64,000 bases of DNA from Leuctra nigra (GCA_934045905.1 OW203768.1:6786316-6850315), one strand, 5' to 3'. Counted from the first letter of the stretch, positions 36,672-48,602 are shown. Numbers and translations are program-made. The notes: generated by a model from the letters alone, not told the origin.

Positions 36672-38250
36672 AGATGTTAAAGGCAGCTGGCGATGAGGGG
36701 GCGGAATGGCTTCGTAGAGTAATCCATGCAGCTTGGATGGAATGTAAAATACCTGAAGATTGGGGTAGAGGTATAATTACTCCAATCTTCAAGAAAGGGG
36801 ATAGAAAACTGGCTGGCAACTACAGAGGCATAACAATCATATCGCAGGCAGCCAAAATATACGAGAAGATACTAGAGAGAAGGCTCATGCTATACTTGGA
36901 GGAGAAGATAAGGGAGGAGCAGTATGGTTTTAGGCGGGGGCGGTCGACCATTGACCTAGTATTTGCACTGCGGCAGCTGATGGAAAGCAGATGGGAAGAG
37001 GGATCCATTACAAGGATGGTTTTTTTGGACCTCGAGAAAGCTTACGACAGGCTACCTAGAGAGATGGTGTGGAAGTGTTTGAAGAGGAAAGAAGTGTGTG
37101 GAGAACTAATAAAGAAGATAAAGAGTACGTATAAGAACAGCTGGAGTTGTGTGCAGTGCAGTGTAGGGAGGACAGAATGGTTCCAAGTAAATGAAGGCTT
37201 AAAGCAAGGTAGTGTGTTGTCACCGACTCTGTTTGGTGTTGTAATGGATGAGATGGTACGGGAAGTGGAGAATGACGAAGTGGAAGGAAGGGATTCAAAA
37301 ACATTTATATATGCAGATGACATTATGATATGGAGCGAGTCGGAAGATGAGATACAGTTGAAGGTGGATAAATGGAATTGTGTGACAGAAAAGTATGGCC
37401 TACATATTAGCAGAGAAAAGAGTGAAACATTGTGTATGGACAGAGGAAAGAAGGCGAGGTGCAAGATTGGAATCCAGGGAGCAATGCTGCAAGAACGGGA
37501 GGAGTTTAAATATTTAGGAAGTGTTGTGACAAGGGATGGTAAGGTGGAGCGCGAGATAAAGAAGAGACGAGCAGCGGCGGAGAGCTTTTACCAATGTGTT
37601 CGGAAGCTGTTATGGAAGGAGGGTATACCAATGAGGTGCAAACTACTGATATACAAACTGTACTATATTCCAATCCTGACATATGGGGCGGTAACATGGC
37701 CAATGGGCAGAAGAGAAATAGCAGAAATCCAGGCATCACAGATGAAGTTTTTGAGAGGGGTGGCGGGAGTGACCAAGTTGGATAAAATCAGGAGTAAGAA
37801 GATAAGACAAGACTTGGGAGTGGAGAAGTTAAGTTTGAAGATAAGTCGAGAGAGGTTGAGATGGTTCGGGCACATGAAAAGAATGGGAGAGGAGAGAATT
37901 CCTAGAAGAGAATTTGAGAAGGGAAGACAAGTGAAGAAAAAGAAGGCTGGGCGTCCGAGGACCAAGTGGATGGACAGCATTGAAGAGGATGTGGCGGAGA
38001 GAGGCGAAGATTGGAGGAGAGTGGAAGGAGAGAAGTGGTGGGAAGATGAAGAAAGATGGAATGAGTTGGTGGAGCGGCAGGTGGAGGAATCAGAGGAGAG
38101 CGAAGACGATGAGGAAGAAGACGACGGGGAAGAAGTTGGAATGGCCGGCCGACTTCGGCATCCCAGGAGGCCCTAGAAGAAGGTGGAGCTACCTCCACCC
38201 CCCAACCCGACTTTAGTTGGATGGGGTATAATTAATTGTTAATTAATTGA
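36672..38250 (+). mobile_element. 5'-truncated LINE with a nearly complete reverse transcriptase
   Basis: An open frame (36674-38176, 500 codons) starts just before the RT domain: ITPIFKKGDRKLAGNYRGIT, YGFRRGRSTIDLVFALRQLM, VFLDLEKAYDRLPRE, GLKQGSVLSPTLFG and the catalytic FIYADDIMIW. It ends with LTYGAVTWPMGRRE, RLRWFGHMKRM and an acidic C-terminus. The endonuclease portion is missing. The 3' tail has gtggagctacctccacccc and an AT-rich end. The frame has no stop or frameshift, so the insertion is young or recently amplified. It is the fullest of three related copies in the window and lies in the lola intron, antisense to lola. Confidence 0.85.
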
Positions 38251-38543
38251 TATAATAAAAAAATCTTTTCAGAAGATTTAATTTTTTTTTTATTGGTTGA
38301 AATTAGTTAAAAACTTTTTCGATCACATTGATATTTTGCATGGCCCTCGAGATGAACATTGTATGGTTGATTGTATGGACTGAGTGTGGACCAGGGTGTG
38401 GACGTGTAGAAAACAGTAAATTGCAAAAACAGATTGCATCGATAAATTTAGAAATTCGTTTCGTTTGAGCAATGGAGCTGTTATTAAAACATCGGTGCTC
38501 GCTCATCAACGCGTTTCCCTGGCGTTTTCCTAGTACTTATTAG

Positions 38544-38920
38544 CAGGCGCGTAGGAATTACTTTCAACATGGGGGGGGGGGGATTGCGACACCCGGAAAG
38601 GGGGTTTTAGCCCCGCAGTCGTTTTTTAGAATTTAAACCAGTTAAAAGTGATTCTGGGCTTTAAAATGCACAAACTGAAGCAAAAAACCTTCAATTGTTG
38701 CCCCGCAGGGCATTTTTTCGAATATAAACATTTTTACATCGATTTTGGGATTTGGGACAATTTTGAGACCGCTCAAATTAAAACAAATAACAAAAAAAAA
38801 GTGATTCTTGGATACAAAACTTAATTTTGTATGGTGAATGGGGGGTCAGTCTACTTGAGTGAGGGGAGGGAGGGGTTATCCCCCCCCCCCATTCCTTCCA
38901 ACCCCCTTCCTACGCTCCTG
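38544..38920. mobile_element. hAT-type MITE (caggcgcgtaggaa family)
   Basis: Ends caggcgcgtaggaa and ttcctacgctcctg; flanking octamers cttattag and cctattag differ at one position. The interior is the same as in 32866-33292 with deletions. Confidence 0.8.
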
Positions 38921-39200
38921 CCTATTAGTAAAAGTATTCTACTTTATAACGAGTTTATAGGAGAAGCCCCGACTATGCGCGTCATTAACATGTGCCGAGC
39001 ACATGGATCCAAATCCATTATCAATTTGATTAACAATACATTGACAGTTAACAATGATTAAAAATAACAATTTAGAGTGGAAAAAACGCATATCAATCAC
39101 TATCAGTCACATCTCATCTACTAAACTGAAGTGAGGAGATAACAAAAATAACATGTTCCGGTGCTAAAAAAATATTGGTCCTAATGGATTTTGATAAGTG

Positions 39201-39208
39201 TATTTAAG
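39201..39208 (+). promoter_or_regulatory. Possible TATA box of the chitin-binding protein gene
   Basis: TATTTAAG lies 87 bp before the start codon of the nested gene. A start of transcription about 30 bp downstream would give a ~55-nt leader. This is a prediction from position and sequence only. Confidence 0.4.
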
Positions 39209-39287
39209 TGGAGATCAGCGAGACATCTTCGCACTGTGGATCAAGGCATCATCGAGGTCCAGACGTGCTAAGACAAGACCAACTACA

Positions 39288-41103
39288 ATGACAATGAAAG
39301 GTAAGATACTCATTATATTTGTTGACTTACCTGCAAAGGCCGTTTCCAGGATGAAATTTAGGGGGGGGGGGGGGGGGGCATTATTAATATTTTGAAAACT
39401 CACAGTAGAAAATAGGGGGTTCGGGGGTGCAGCCCCCGATAAAAATCTGGATAAAGGTCATTCGTTTAGGTGCAATTTTGAATCGCAGTGTATATTGGGG
39501 AATTATAAATCACAAAATATCAAAAAATTGGTCTAAGGGCCGGTCTTTCAATGCCTTGCTAACTTTTATACAGTCAATTAGGACTATATTGCCATGGTAA
39601 CAACCAATGACATTTCTAGAATGACAACTAACTAACTGTTAAGAGCTAATTGAGACTTTAGTAGAGTATTGTAAGACCGGGCCTAAGAGGTTTAAGAATA
39701 GGTATATGTATTGAACTTATTAGGATATGCAAGTCCGGGGCGCATAGCCCCGAAACTGTTTTGGAATTTTATCTCAGTTTTAACCATTTTGGAACGTTTT
39801 TGACGTCTATGATCTGTCTATTTTTAAGTGTCTTTTTCACATATTATTTTCAATGTGCTTATTTTTTAGATGAAACCCTGATTTCGGTGGGGGTCGCGCC
39901 CCCACCGATAATTTCATAAGAAACTATGTAATATGAGAGTGCCCTTTCAAACGACATTGATCAAAACGTGTTTTTGTTTCACTTGCAGTACTGCTGGGCC
40001 TCGCTTGCCTCTTCTTGGCCGTCACTCCGGGTCAACTGCAAGGCGACTGTGGCATCTTTGCCGACAAGCTGGCCCACCCCAGCGACTGCACCCGCTACTA
40101 CATCATCAGCATGCACAGCTGTCCCGAGGGGCAGTGGTACGACCAAGTGACCAGAGAGTGCACATCACCGGCCAACGCTACCTGCAACGCGGAGACGACG
40201 TCCACTACCACAGAGTCGCCGACAACTACGGACAGCGGTTTCACAGATGAATCGACGGACGGCCAAACAGAAACTGACGCACCAACAACGGATGGCCAAA
40301 CAGAAACTGACATAACAACGGATGGCCAAACAGAAACTGACGGACCAACAACAGATGGCCAAACAGAAACTGACGCACCAACAACAGATGGCCAAACAGA
40401 AACTGACGCACCAACAACGGACGGGCAAACAGAAACTGACGCACCAACAACGGATGGTCATACAGAAACTGACGCACCAACAACGGATGGCCAAACAGAA
40501 ACTGACATAACAACGGATGGCCAAACAGAAACTGACGGAACAACAACGGACGGCACCAACGCACCAACAACGGAATACCCAACTGAAACTACAATAAGTA
40601 ACTTACCGACAGAGTCGACACCCGCTGAGACAACTCAGCACACAGAGCCTCCAACAGACGACACCACTTACTGGACAGCAACAACCGAGAGTAATCTCGA
40701 ACAATATCCCTGTCCCAACGTCGACGATCCCAACAACCGAGTCCGTTACCCTCACGAGGACAACTGTAACCTGTACTACCTCTGCACCGACGGGAGTCCA
40801 CTTCTCTACAGATGCCAGAATCTTGGCCTCCACTTCGATCCGATAAGGAGGCAGTGCCGCACGATTAACGCAGCAGGATGTGATCGGTGTCCTGATGTGG
40901 ATCCGCCAGGAGATTTCGTCCGACTGCAGCACGAGTCGGTGTGCCAGTACTATTACAGGTGTGAGAACACTGTGCCCAGTATTTATCAGTGCTGGGAAGG
41001 AGAACTCTTCAGCAGGATGGATAGGGTTTGTACGACGCCGGAAAATGCTTGGTGCCTTTTACCGGATGTTGGTACTAATCATACGATTCCAGTTTATCAC
41101 TAG
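39288..41103 (+). CDS. Secreted mucin-like chitin-binding protein (peritrophin type), two exons
   Basis: Exon 1 (39288-39300) encodes MTMK plus one base before a gtaaga donor; exon 2 (39989-41103) begins after cttgcag. The joined product is about 375 residues. MTMKVLLGLACLFLAVTPG forms a signal peptide. Then come one chitin-binding type-2 (CBM14) domain (CGIFADKLAHPSDCTRYYII..CPEGQWYD), a Thr/Glu/Asp-rich region with about nine repeats of TDGQTETDAPT (40255-40560), and two more CBM14 domains (CPNVDDPNNRVRYPHEDNCN and CPDVDPPGDFVRLQHESVCQ). Such proteins bind chitin in the peritrophic matrix or cuticle. The gene lies inside the lola intron on the opposite strand; its own intron is filled with mobile-element sequence. 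Confidence 0.92.
39345..39905. mobile_element. Degraded MITE with a smaller MITE inserted, in intron of the chitin-binding gene
   Basis: Poly-G and cggggg..gcagccccc blocks at 39360-39440, and a right part (gcttattttttagatgaaac..tgatttcgg) that is the reverse complement of 4995-5035, mark a dispersed element. Within it 39535-39683 has its own inverted ends (ggccggtcttt / aagaccgggcc) with taag on both sides. Confidence 0.55.
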
Positions 41104-41191
41104 CTAATGATCATCAAGAAAAGCCCTGGTCGAATGACTGTTATATAAGAAAAACAGCAAATATCTTGAATGCCAACTTTCTTAAAAATGT

Positions 41192-41197
41192 AATAAA
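41192..41197 (+). promoter_or_regulatory. Polyadenylation signal of the chitin-binding protein gene
   Basis: AATAAA lies 89 bp after the stop codon. Confidence 0.55.
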
Positions 41198-41780
41198 TGT
41201 TATTGTTCTTATAAAAATCATCATTTTAATTTTAAAACAGTAAATATTATGGAAAATCGGTTATCTGATTACTACCTCAGACAGAGTACAGGAGTAAAAA
41301 CTTAAGAGGAATAACATTTTAAATTTGCAGTTGATATATTTTATCTCATATGAGAATCTGATTTCCAACTATGAAAATGACAATGTTCCTAATAAATATG
41401 TTAATAAATAGATAAGTGTTATCAATATTAATTTCGTTGTTGTACTTTTGAGTGACTTGTTAATTACCTTTCATACAATCACACACTGAAATCAAGGTTG
41501 ATATCAGGAGAAAAGGACAATGAAGGTACACTGGAGTTTTTTTGCACAAACAGAAAAATAAAGCATCAATCATTAATCTTAAAACGTTGACCAGTTTTAT
41601 TGTACTAATGCAGTGATTGTTCCCAACATAATTAAGACTAATAAAGTAGACTCAAAATATACATTTCAGATACTACATTACATTATCTAAATTGACTAAC
41701 TCTTCGCCTAATGACTAAGAAAAAAAGCGTATCTAACAGAATAATAAAATTAATCTTGCGTTGCATGAACAACTAGTGAG

Positions 41781-41965
41781 CCCCATTTACACGCTGCAAT
41801 TTCTTGTACAACTTCTGTACCACACTTCTGTGTCACACTTCTTGAATGGAAATTAGAACATGTTTTAAGTTCTGTGACAGAAAGTTGCGTCGTGTAAATA
41901 TAAAATTGTATGAAAAATGGGAATGACACAGAAGCTGTTCAAGAAATTGCACCGTGTAAATGGGG
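41781..41965. mobile_element. MITE-like inverted repeat
   Basis: The left end ccccatttacac..gcaatttcttg and the right end caagaaattgcaccgtgtaaatgggg are inverted copies. No convincing target duplication. 185 bp, non-coding. Confidence 0.55.
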
Positions 41966-42791
41966 TTTAAGTAGTACATGACATAACCAGATGGCATTGT
42001 AACTAGACAAACTATAAAATGCATATTGTATTAATTTAAAATGGCATGATTGAATCTTAACTTTAAACGACTTAAATATAAATATATAAACGATTATAAA
42101 CGTTATATATAAACTATTCTTGTTTATGTTGGTGTATCCAACCAGCACAAACAGCTAAAAATGTTTCTCCATTTCACCACGCGGGAGGATGGAAGGTCAA
42201 GTAATGGTAGGGTGGATTTTAGGGAAGAAGTGTTGTGGCATTAGGAACGAAGCTTCCCAGCTTTGCCCCTCGACTTTTCGACGACCGAAGACAAAAATAT
42301 ACTTTTTCGGCACCGAAAGGTGTGCATGTCAATATAACACGAAATGCCCGATGTTTTACCGACTTTAATTATAAAGTATTGTTCAACTATTTGAAAACTA
42401 ACAAATACCAACATGGGATGTTGTCTTGGTTAAAAATGTAATAATATAACATTTTGCAAGATTCGCAACTTTACATTAGGTAGTAATCAAATATTGGTAA
42501 GACCATTGGTGCATCGTTAACGGTCGTTATCACAACGATCAATCGTACAATTACAACGAAAATGGTTGATTGTGTGTCCAATAAACTCTTGCCAATTTGA
42601 CACTACGTATAACTACTTGATAAAAAGACAATTACTTCCCAGTTCCCAAAACGAAAAAATTGTCACTTCGACGCCGAAATTTCTTGCTGTCTAGGTAATG
42701 CAATCAGATAGTTTCTGCACACTGAGCTGTTCTATAAGCCATGGTACCTACAAGGTGCTATCCTAACCACCAAAATCGTATACCTGTACCT

Positions 42792-42999
42792 CAGAGGCAG
42801 AAGGGCGGAAGTCCATTTCAATGATGAGCTCAAAAACCAGTAATTCTGCCTTCATCCAATCATATTGTGTGAAGAGAATACTTACTTCAATATCTGTACT
42901 TGTTGGCACTAGTCAAACGGCAAGTGATAGAGCTTGATTACTCATTCCAAAAGATACAACGCAAAAACGAGAACATGGACTTCCGCCCTTCTATCTCTG
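42792..42999. mobile_element. MITE-like inverted repeat
   Basis: The ends cagaggcagaagggcggaag and cttccgcccttctatctctg are inverted copies at 23 of 25 positions. The agaagggcggaagt end recurs at 63065. Non-coding. Confidence 0.55.
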
Positions 43000-43045
43000 T
43001 GTCATATCATGCAATCATGTCTATAATTTAAAATAAAACTACTCC

Positions 43046-43353
43046 TCAATAATCATAAAGCGTTTTGTCCTCCTCCGAATACAGTTTCGAATGAATATGG
43101 TTAATATGCAGCTGTAGATTGTAGAGCTGTTTGGCCTTGTGCGAGCAATGGGGACATTGGAAGCGCGCTATTTTCCCGCACTCATAGCGCACATGGCGCC
43201 TGAGGGTGCCCACTGTCTTGTACACTTTGGTGCACTTGTCGCACTTGTACTGGGGGTCGGCGCGGACCTTCTCCACCAGGATGTACTGCACGTTAGTCGC
43301 CTCCTTCGCCGCGCCGGTGATCGGCAACATCATCACGTCGGGGGCAGAGGGCA
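43046..43353 (-). CDS. lola: lola terminal exon: CCHC + C2H2 finger pair
   Basis: The acceptor gcttcccag precedes 43353. The leader PSAPDVMMLPITGAAKEATN leads to YKCDKCTKVYKTVGTLRRH..YEC and FQCPHCSHKAKQLYNLQLHI..IH, then an acidic tail SEEDKTLYDY. 101 residues. The longest leader among the standard exons here. Finger spacing and the YECGK linker are intact. Confidence 0.88.
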
Positions 43354-44586
43354 CTGGGAAGCATACAACATGTGTGTTAATCGAGGTCATGCAACAATTT
43401 CGTGTGAAAATTTAAATTAAATTACATTTTTCTTTACATTTTTTTTCATCCTAACATACAAGTTCTGAAAATTCAAAATATATGAAAATAGTGAATTCAG
43501 GAAAATATTTTTAGTTACAATTTAAATAATGTGGCATGTCATTTTTGATATTTTTTCCAGAATTTGAACCCAAGATATCTCATCTCACAGAACACTGTCC
43601 CTTTGGACTCATAAATTCTTCATCAACGAAAAATGTAATAATGTCTACTTTCCATGATCAAACATCAAACTAGTAATAATGTTAGAACAGATTAGTTGTT
43701 TCATCGCATGTTTGTGTGAAGAATTGTCTACGCTTCAACGTGTAGATTATTATTGCGTACATGCATTGTTAATGTAATTAGCAAACCAGGAGAGAGAACA
43801 AACGCCCATTGTTACAAGAGTCAAATGTGAATGGTATCAGTGCGTCCAGGAAACTTACAGATAGAAATGCAGAGAAAGCTTTCCCAAGTTCCCAAAGTGA
43901 GAGCCCAAGTTCCCAAAGTGAGAGCCCAAGTTCCAACAGTGTTGATTTAGGAAGGCGGGAAGAGAAACAATTGCAACATGGTGCTGAAAATTAGGTGAAG
44001 TGTATTTTATAAAAAGACTATTTTTATTAGAATTAATACAGAGCGAGTGTAGGAATTGAACATTTTTAGATAACATTAAGTAGAGGTAAGTATTTATACC
44101 ATTTGAAAAGGGGAATAGAATCTCTCTAAAGCTGAATGATTGAGCTAAATGGACTTCTGACAACTTGGATTAGTGGAGCCTTTTTATGTATACCTAGATT
44201 GTATTCATATTCTCCCGTGATATACATGTAATCATTCATTTACGTTCTTACAACTAGGCAGTTAAATTGGAAATTAAATGTACGTAACAAAGGTGCCACA
44301 TACTAGTTCAACAAATATTTTATTTGGCAGCATTTTATTTGGAAATACTTTATTTTGAACATATTAACATTGTTGACATTGTTGCTCTTTTCCCATCGTA
44401 GACATTGTCAATTATCAATGAACGTATTTATAAAAACAGGTAACAATGCTAACAATGACCATTGGAAACTGACATTTCAAAATTGTAAATAAACATTTTG
44501 ATGGAAGAGGTTCACCAAATCTGGGTTAAAATTAGACAAAATACAATTATTAAAATAGTATGCAATTAACAACATGTGTGTTATCA
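43354..44586. other. lola intron sequence without recognised features
   Basis: Contains a short direct duplication (cccaagttcccaaagtgagag, twice) at 43880-43930. No exon or mobile element recognised. Confidence 0.4.
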
Positions 44587-44837
44587 TCAAAACAAAGCTT
44601 CCACGTCCCTATACGCCACATTATCCGGCAGATAATGCATCTTCTTCACATGCTTGTGGAGGTTTGACTTGAGCTTGGATTTGGCGGGACAATACGGACA
44701 CTGGAACTGTGGATCCTTGCCACATTCGTAGCGCACGTGGCTCTGCAGGTGCTTCTTTCTTCGGTAGCGGCGGTTGCACGTGAAGCAGACGAATGGCTTC
44801 TCGGACGCGTAGAAGGGGCCGGTGTTTCTCCACATTC
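44587..44837 (-). CDS. lola: lola terminal exon: CCHC + C2H2 finger pair
   Basis: The acceptor ccactttcccag precedes 44837. Product: MWRNTGPFYASEKPFVCFTC start, first finger CFTCNRRYRRKKHLQSHVRYEC, second CPYCPAKSKLKSNLHKHVKKMH, tail PDNVAYRDVEALF. 82 residues. Very basic first finger helix. Confidence 0.88.
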
Positions 44838-44996
44838 CTGGGAAAGTGGAAGTGCGTTAGTTCAGTCACAAACAACCACTTCACAGTCCAGTAGATTTGT
44901 ACATATCAACACAAATTATAATAAAACACACCTAAAAATGTAATGTGTATTTAATTTGAGTACTTCTTTGGAAAGAATAGTGCGGAGGATTAGCAT

Positions 44997-45137
44997 AAAA
45001 ACATTTCAAATAGTGAAACTCTATTTCCCTTTAGCACACTTTTAGCATACATATAAACAATTAGAAACCGCTCAGAGGCAGACCCAAGCTGGGAAGTGTG
45101 CAAAAGGGAAATAGAGTTTCACTATTTGAAATGTTTT
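44997..45137. repeat. Inverted repeat with ~43-bp arms
   Basis: Left arm 44997-45040 (aaaacatttcaaatagtgaa) and right arm 45095-45137 (its complement) are near-identical around a 54-bp loop. Likely a small foldback MITE. Non-coding. Confidence 0.6.
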
Positions 45138-45868
45138 GCCATTATAGTGATCTAATCCACCTCACTAGCGCAAGACACAAAATATTGGGACAGGATTAGT
45201 ATTTTTGCTAGTAATGGGTGACTGATATTAATAAACCGTGTTATGTTACGTTTCTTTGTATATTGTCACAATAAAATTATCTTAACAGTTGAGTGCTCGC
45301 ATACAAAAAGCATGGGCATACATAATATTCACATAAAACACACAATATGCTCAATTTTAGGGATGTTTACGGTCAACAACTTGATAGATAGGTAGATATT
45401 TTTAGACTATTAGTAACATAAAGCTATAAAAACGCAAATATAACCCAAAATTTTATAGCCGTTTACTTCTCTCGTGGTAGATATTATTTATAAGGTAGAC
45501 TGTAATTGTTGTTCATTGATATCAATGTGCAGAAGTGGGGCAAAGGGTAAAAATAACTCTTAGGGTAAAATAACGGAGTGTTCATAACATCTTTGGTAAA
45601 AGCATAGAGTAAGGAGCATTTTGAATGACTGTAAATTACCTATAGGTATGTTATAACTAATACTATTTCTAATGTTAATTAATTGTTTTTAATAGATTGC
45701 TGGATGGCAATCTCGCGTTTAATACCTGGTTAGGTGGCAGCACTTGTCCTGTGTAGGATAGACAAGGTGTATAGAAGTAGTGTGTAGTGTTTGCGGGTAA
45801 GAGCAGCCTGCATTGACGATTTATGAACTTATTTCAGATATATCAAAACAATATAATACAAGTCTTAC

Positions 45869-46137
45869 CAGAGTAAAAGAAGTTCTCTGCTTTGAAATGT
45901 TCCCCACACGCTAACATCATATTAATAAAGCTAATATGCATTTTGGAAACCCTCTTGCCAATCTTCAAAGCAGATTGCAGAGGATTGTTTCTCCCGCACA
46001 TCGTCCTTCGGGAATAAATGAAAGGAGAGTCCCTCTGCAGCTGTTGATTCTTTGTTTGAACATTGAGACACACTACAGTATCGATTTGCTTCTTTTGAAA
46101 GTTCACCGGTTGAAAATCCATTGACAGATGAAAACAA
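45869..46137 (-). pseudogene. THAP-type zinc-finger exon remnant with a frameshift
   Basis: The minus strand encodes RYCSVSQCSNKE..GLSFHLFPKDDVREKQ in one frame, and SALKIGKRVSK..ACGEHFKAENFFY in the next frame. Together they give the THAP pattern C-x4-C ... FPKD ... C-x2-H-F. The frames are joined by no single ORF. A strong 5' splice site (ctg/gtaaga) ends the segment at 45869. THAP domains bind DNA and occur in P-element-like transposases and host genes. I read it as a decayed exon of a mobile element or of a THAP gene inserted in lola. Confidence 0.6.
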
Positions 46138-46243
46138 ATGAAAAACAAATGATTTTTGACTGCATAGGCTAGTTGGCGAAGCAGCCTCCAGACTCCTTTG
46201 ATTTTAAACGCGAATACACACTGCAGCAATCCATGTTTCGTTC

Positions 46244-46485
46244 CTATCGAATCCCGTGCACGCTCAACAAATGCTTCTTGAGATTAGCCTTGATCTTCAT
46301 CTTCTTCGGACATTGAGGACACTGGTGTGGCGGCTCCTTCCCACACTCGTGTCTCACGTGTCTCCTCATGTGTCTCCTGTTGCGACACCGACGCTTGCAG
46401 GAGTTGCACTGGAATGGGCGCACGCGGATGATGCGACCGAATCTGTCAACAGGTGTCACCTGGGCTCGGCGCCACTTGGAAGCTC
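46244..46485 (-). CDS. lola: lola terminal exon: CCHC + C2H2 finger pair
   Basis: The acceptor tgtatattccag precedes 46485. The leader ASKWRRAQVTPVDRFGRIIR leads to FQCNSCKRRCRNRRHMRRHVRHEC and QCPQCPKKMKIKANLKKHLLSVH, ending GIR at the stop 46246-46244. 79 residues. The first finger has a Cys in place of the usual Tyr/Phe after the Cys pair. Confidence 0.87.
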
Positions 46486-46559
46486 CTGGAATATACAGAT
46501 TTATTACAGATGGTTCGCGGCTTCGGACACATTTCGGATAGAAACGAATTTGGCTGTTG

Positions 46560-46910
46560 CCATGGTATTATTATTATTATTATTATTTATTTACTTGCCG
46601 GAGGCAGGATGGCTAGTGTAGGACTATAATAGGTGCTCTCTTTAGCCTATTTACAAATGTAGTTATGCAGTGAGAATGACAATATAGAAGACAATTGACG
46701 TTAGATACAGACAAAACAAAACACATATATTTTGTCGAGCACAAAAAAGCATACAGAATAGTTTGATACAATGGTTCGAGTCGGGTATTTACATATGGGT
46801 CAGTTGAAATAGAGGATAATTACATAAAAACATATCATAAACGTATTGCATAAGAACCTGAACATAATATAAGAGTTGCCATGGTAATCGATGTAAGACC
46901 AAAGGTATTT
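46560..46910. mobile_element. Probable retroelement 3' end
   Basis: A (tta)n run at 46568-46590 is followed by ttatttacttgccggaggcagg and low-complexity AT sequence. This is typical of the tail of an antisense non-LTR element. No coding part recognised. Confidence 0.4.
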
Positions 46911-47371
46911 ATATTTTCCGGTTTCCCTCCACGTTCCGGAACTTTTCGTGGAAAATGTGGTAAAACCAGACCTTCCCGAGTTCTAAGGAATTCCCTATAA
47001 ATTTCAAGTTCCAATTTCCATTTGCAATTTGCAGACCCAATGGGTAAAAACTAAAAGCAATTCAAATTTCATTGTAATTACGAACTGCTTTATTATTGTG
47101 GTGAACAGGAAAAGAGAGAAGGGGGAAAACGTAAGCTTAAACTTATTTGTTTAATTAACTTTAATTATCAAACATTAATTACACTAGATTGTAGATATTT
47201 AAAGATATGACTAACTATTGAACTTTAATTTTTTGCTTGAAATTTTAGAAAAGTATACTTACTATCATTTGAAGGCAATTACTTAATATGCCAATAATAT
47301 TTCATTTTAAATCACATTTAATTTATAACACTTTTTTGTCCACACTCAGTTTACGAACAATGTTATTCAAA

Positions 47372-47586
47372 CTATTTCGCGCTATTTGAAACTATTTTGT
47401 TCGGGATCCCGTGCTTAACCCTGATATGTCTGTAGAGACTGGACCTGATCTTCATCCTGCGCGGACAATACGGACACTCGAGCTCTGCTTCTTTGCCGCA
47501 CTCGTGTCTGATGTGGCTGTGTAGACTCCTCTTCTGCGTGTAGCGCCGGAAACAAGCCCCGCATATGTAGGGCTGTCGCTGATTGC
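47372..47586 (-). CDS. lola: lola terminal exon of the duplicated group: CCHC + C2H2
   Basis: The acceptor catgtttcag precedes 47586. NQRQPYICGACFRRYTQKRS..HSHIRHECGKEAELECPYC starts the pair; the second finger ends RMKIRSSLYRHIRVKHGI and the tail is PNKIVSNSAK. 70 residues. Directly upstream are four tandem partial copies of the acceptor plus first finger (47587-48128). The same leader and first finger occur in the exons at 48603 and 49727, so this is one of three paralogous exons from a segmental duplication. Confidence 0.88.
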
Positions 47587-48183
47587 CTGAAACATGGGGA
47601 GAAGAGTGAGTGACAGTCGGACAATACGGACACTCGAGCTCTGCTTCTTTGCCGCACTCGTGTCTGATGTGGCTGTGTAGACTCCTCTTCTGCGTGTAGC
47701 GCCCGGAAACAAGCCCCGCATATGTAGGGCTGACGCTGATTGCCTGAAACACGGGGGAGAAGAGTGAGTGACAGTCCGACAATACGGACACTCGAGCTCT
47801 GCTTCTTTGCCGCACTCGTGTCTGATGTGGCTGTGTAGACTCCTCTTCTGCGTGTAGCGCCGGAAACAAGCCCCGCATATGTAGGGCTGTCGCTGATAGC
47901 CTGAAACATTGGGAGAAGAGTGAGTGACAGTCGGACAATATGGACACTCGAGCTCTGCTTCTTTGCCGCACTCGTGTCTGATGTGGCTGTGTAGACTCCT
48001 CTTCTGTGTGTAGCGGCGGAAACAAGCCCCGCATATGTAGGGCTGACGCTGATTGCCTGAAACATGGGGGCGAAGAGTGAGTGACGGTCGGACAATACGG
48101 ACACTCGTGTGTGATGTCGCTGATTGCCTGAAACATGGGGGAGAAGAGTGAGTGACGGTCGGCCATCGGGAGACGAGGTTCAA
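47587..48183 (-). repeat. Tandem partial copies of the lola exon (157-bp units)
   Basis: Acceptor sites followed by NQRQPYICGACFRRYTQKRS recur at about 47743, 47900 and 48056 (spacing 157, 157, 156 bp), with a 71-bp remnant ending at 48128. Each copy holds the acceptor, the CCHC finger and the first cysteines of the second finger (ELECPYC), then runs into intron sequence, read as TVTHSSP. None can make the second finger. They are incomplete duplicates, though their acceptors are intact. Confidence 0.85.
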
Positions 48184-48602
48184 ACGCGTGCTATACGATT
48201 ACGATTTTGATATCGACTATCGATATCATTTATATATCGATACCTCGATATATCGGCGCACACAGAGAGAGAGAGAGAAACCCAATTACGAACTGCTTTA
48301 TTATTGTGGTGGTGAACAGGAAAAGAGAGTAGGGGGAAAAGGTAAACTTTAAACGTATTTGTTTCATTAACTTTATTTATCAAAAATTAATTACACTAGA
48401 TTGTAGATATGTAAAAATATGACTTACTTTTTAACTTGAACTTTTTACTTGAAATTTTAGAATAAGTACTTACTATCATTTGTAGGCAATCAATAAGGCA
48501 CTCAATATGGCAATAACATTTCATTTAATAGCCATTTAAATCATATTTAGTTTATGCATAACCCTTTAATTTTGTCCACATTCAGTTTCCAAACAGTGTT
48601 AT

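Noticed and set aside
37042..37464. 140-residue Ser/Phe-rich minus-strand ORF
   Set aside because: Shadow of the LINE reverse transcriptase.
40098..40582. Cys/Trp/Phe-rich minus-strand ORFs of 71-119 residues
   Set aside because: Shadows of the Thr-rich repeat of the chitin-binding protein.
47372..48183. Long 229-264 residue minus-strand ORFs as single multi-finger proteins
   Set aside because: Each reads across acceptors and intron-derived sequence between duplicated half-exons; the acceptor-bounded exon at 47372-47586 is the credible coding unit.
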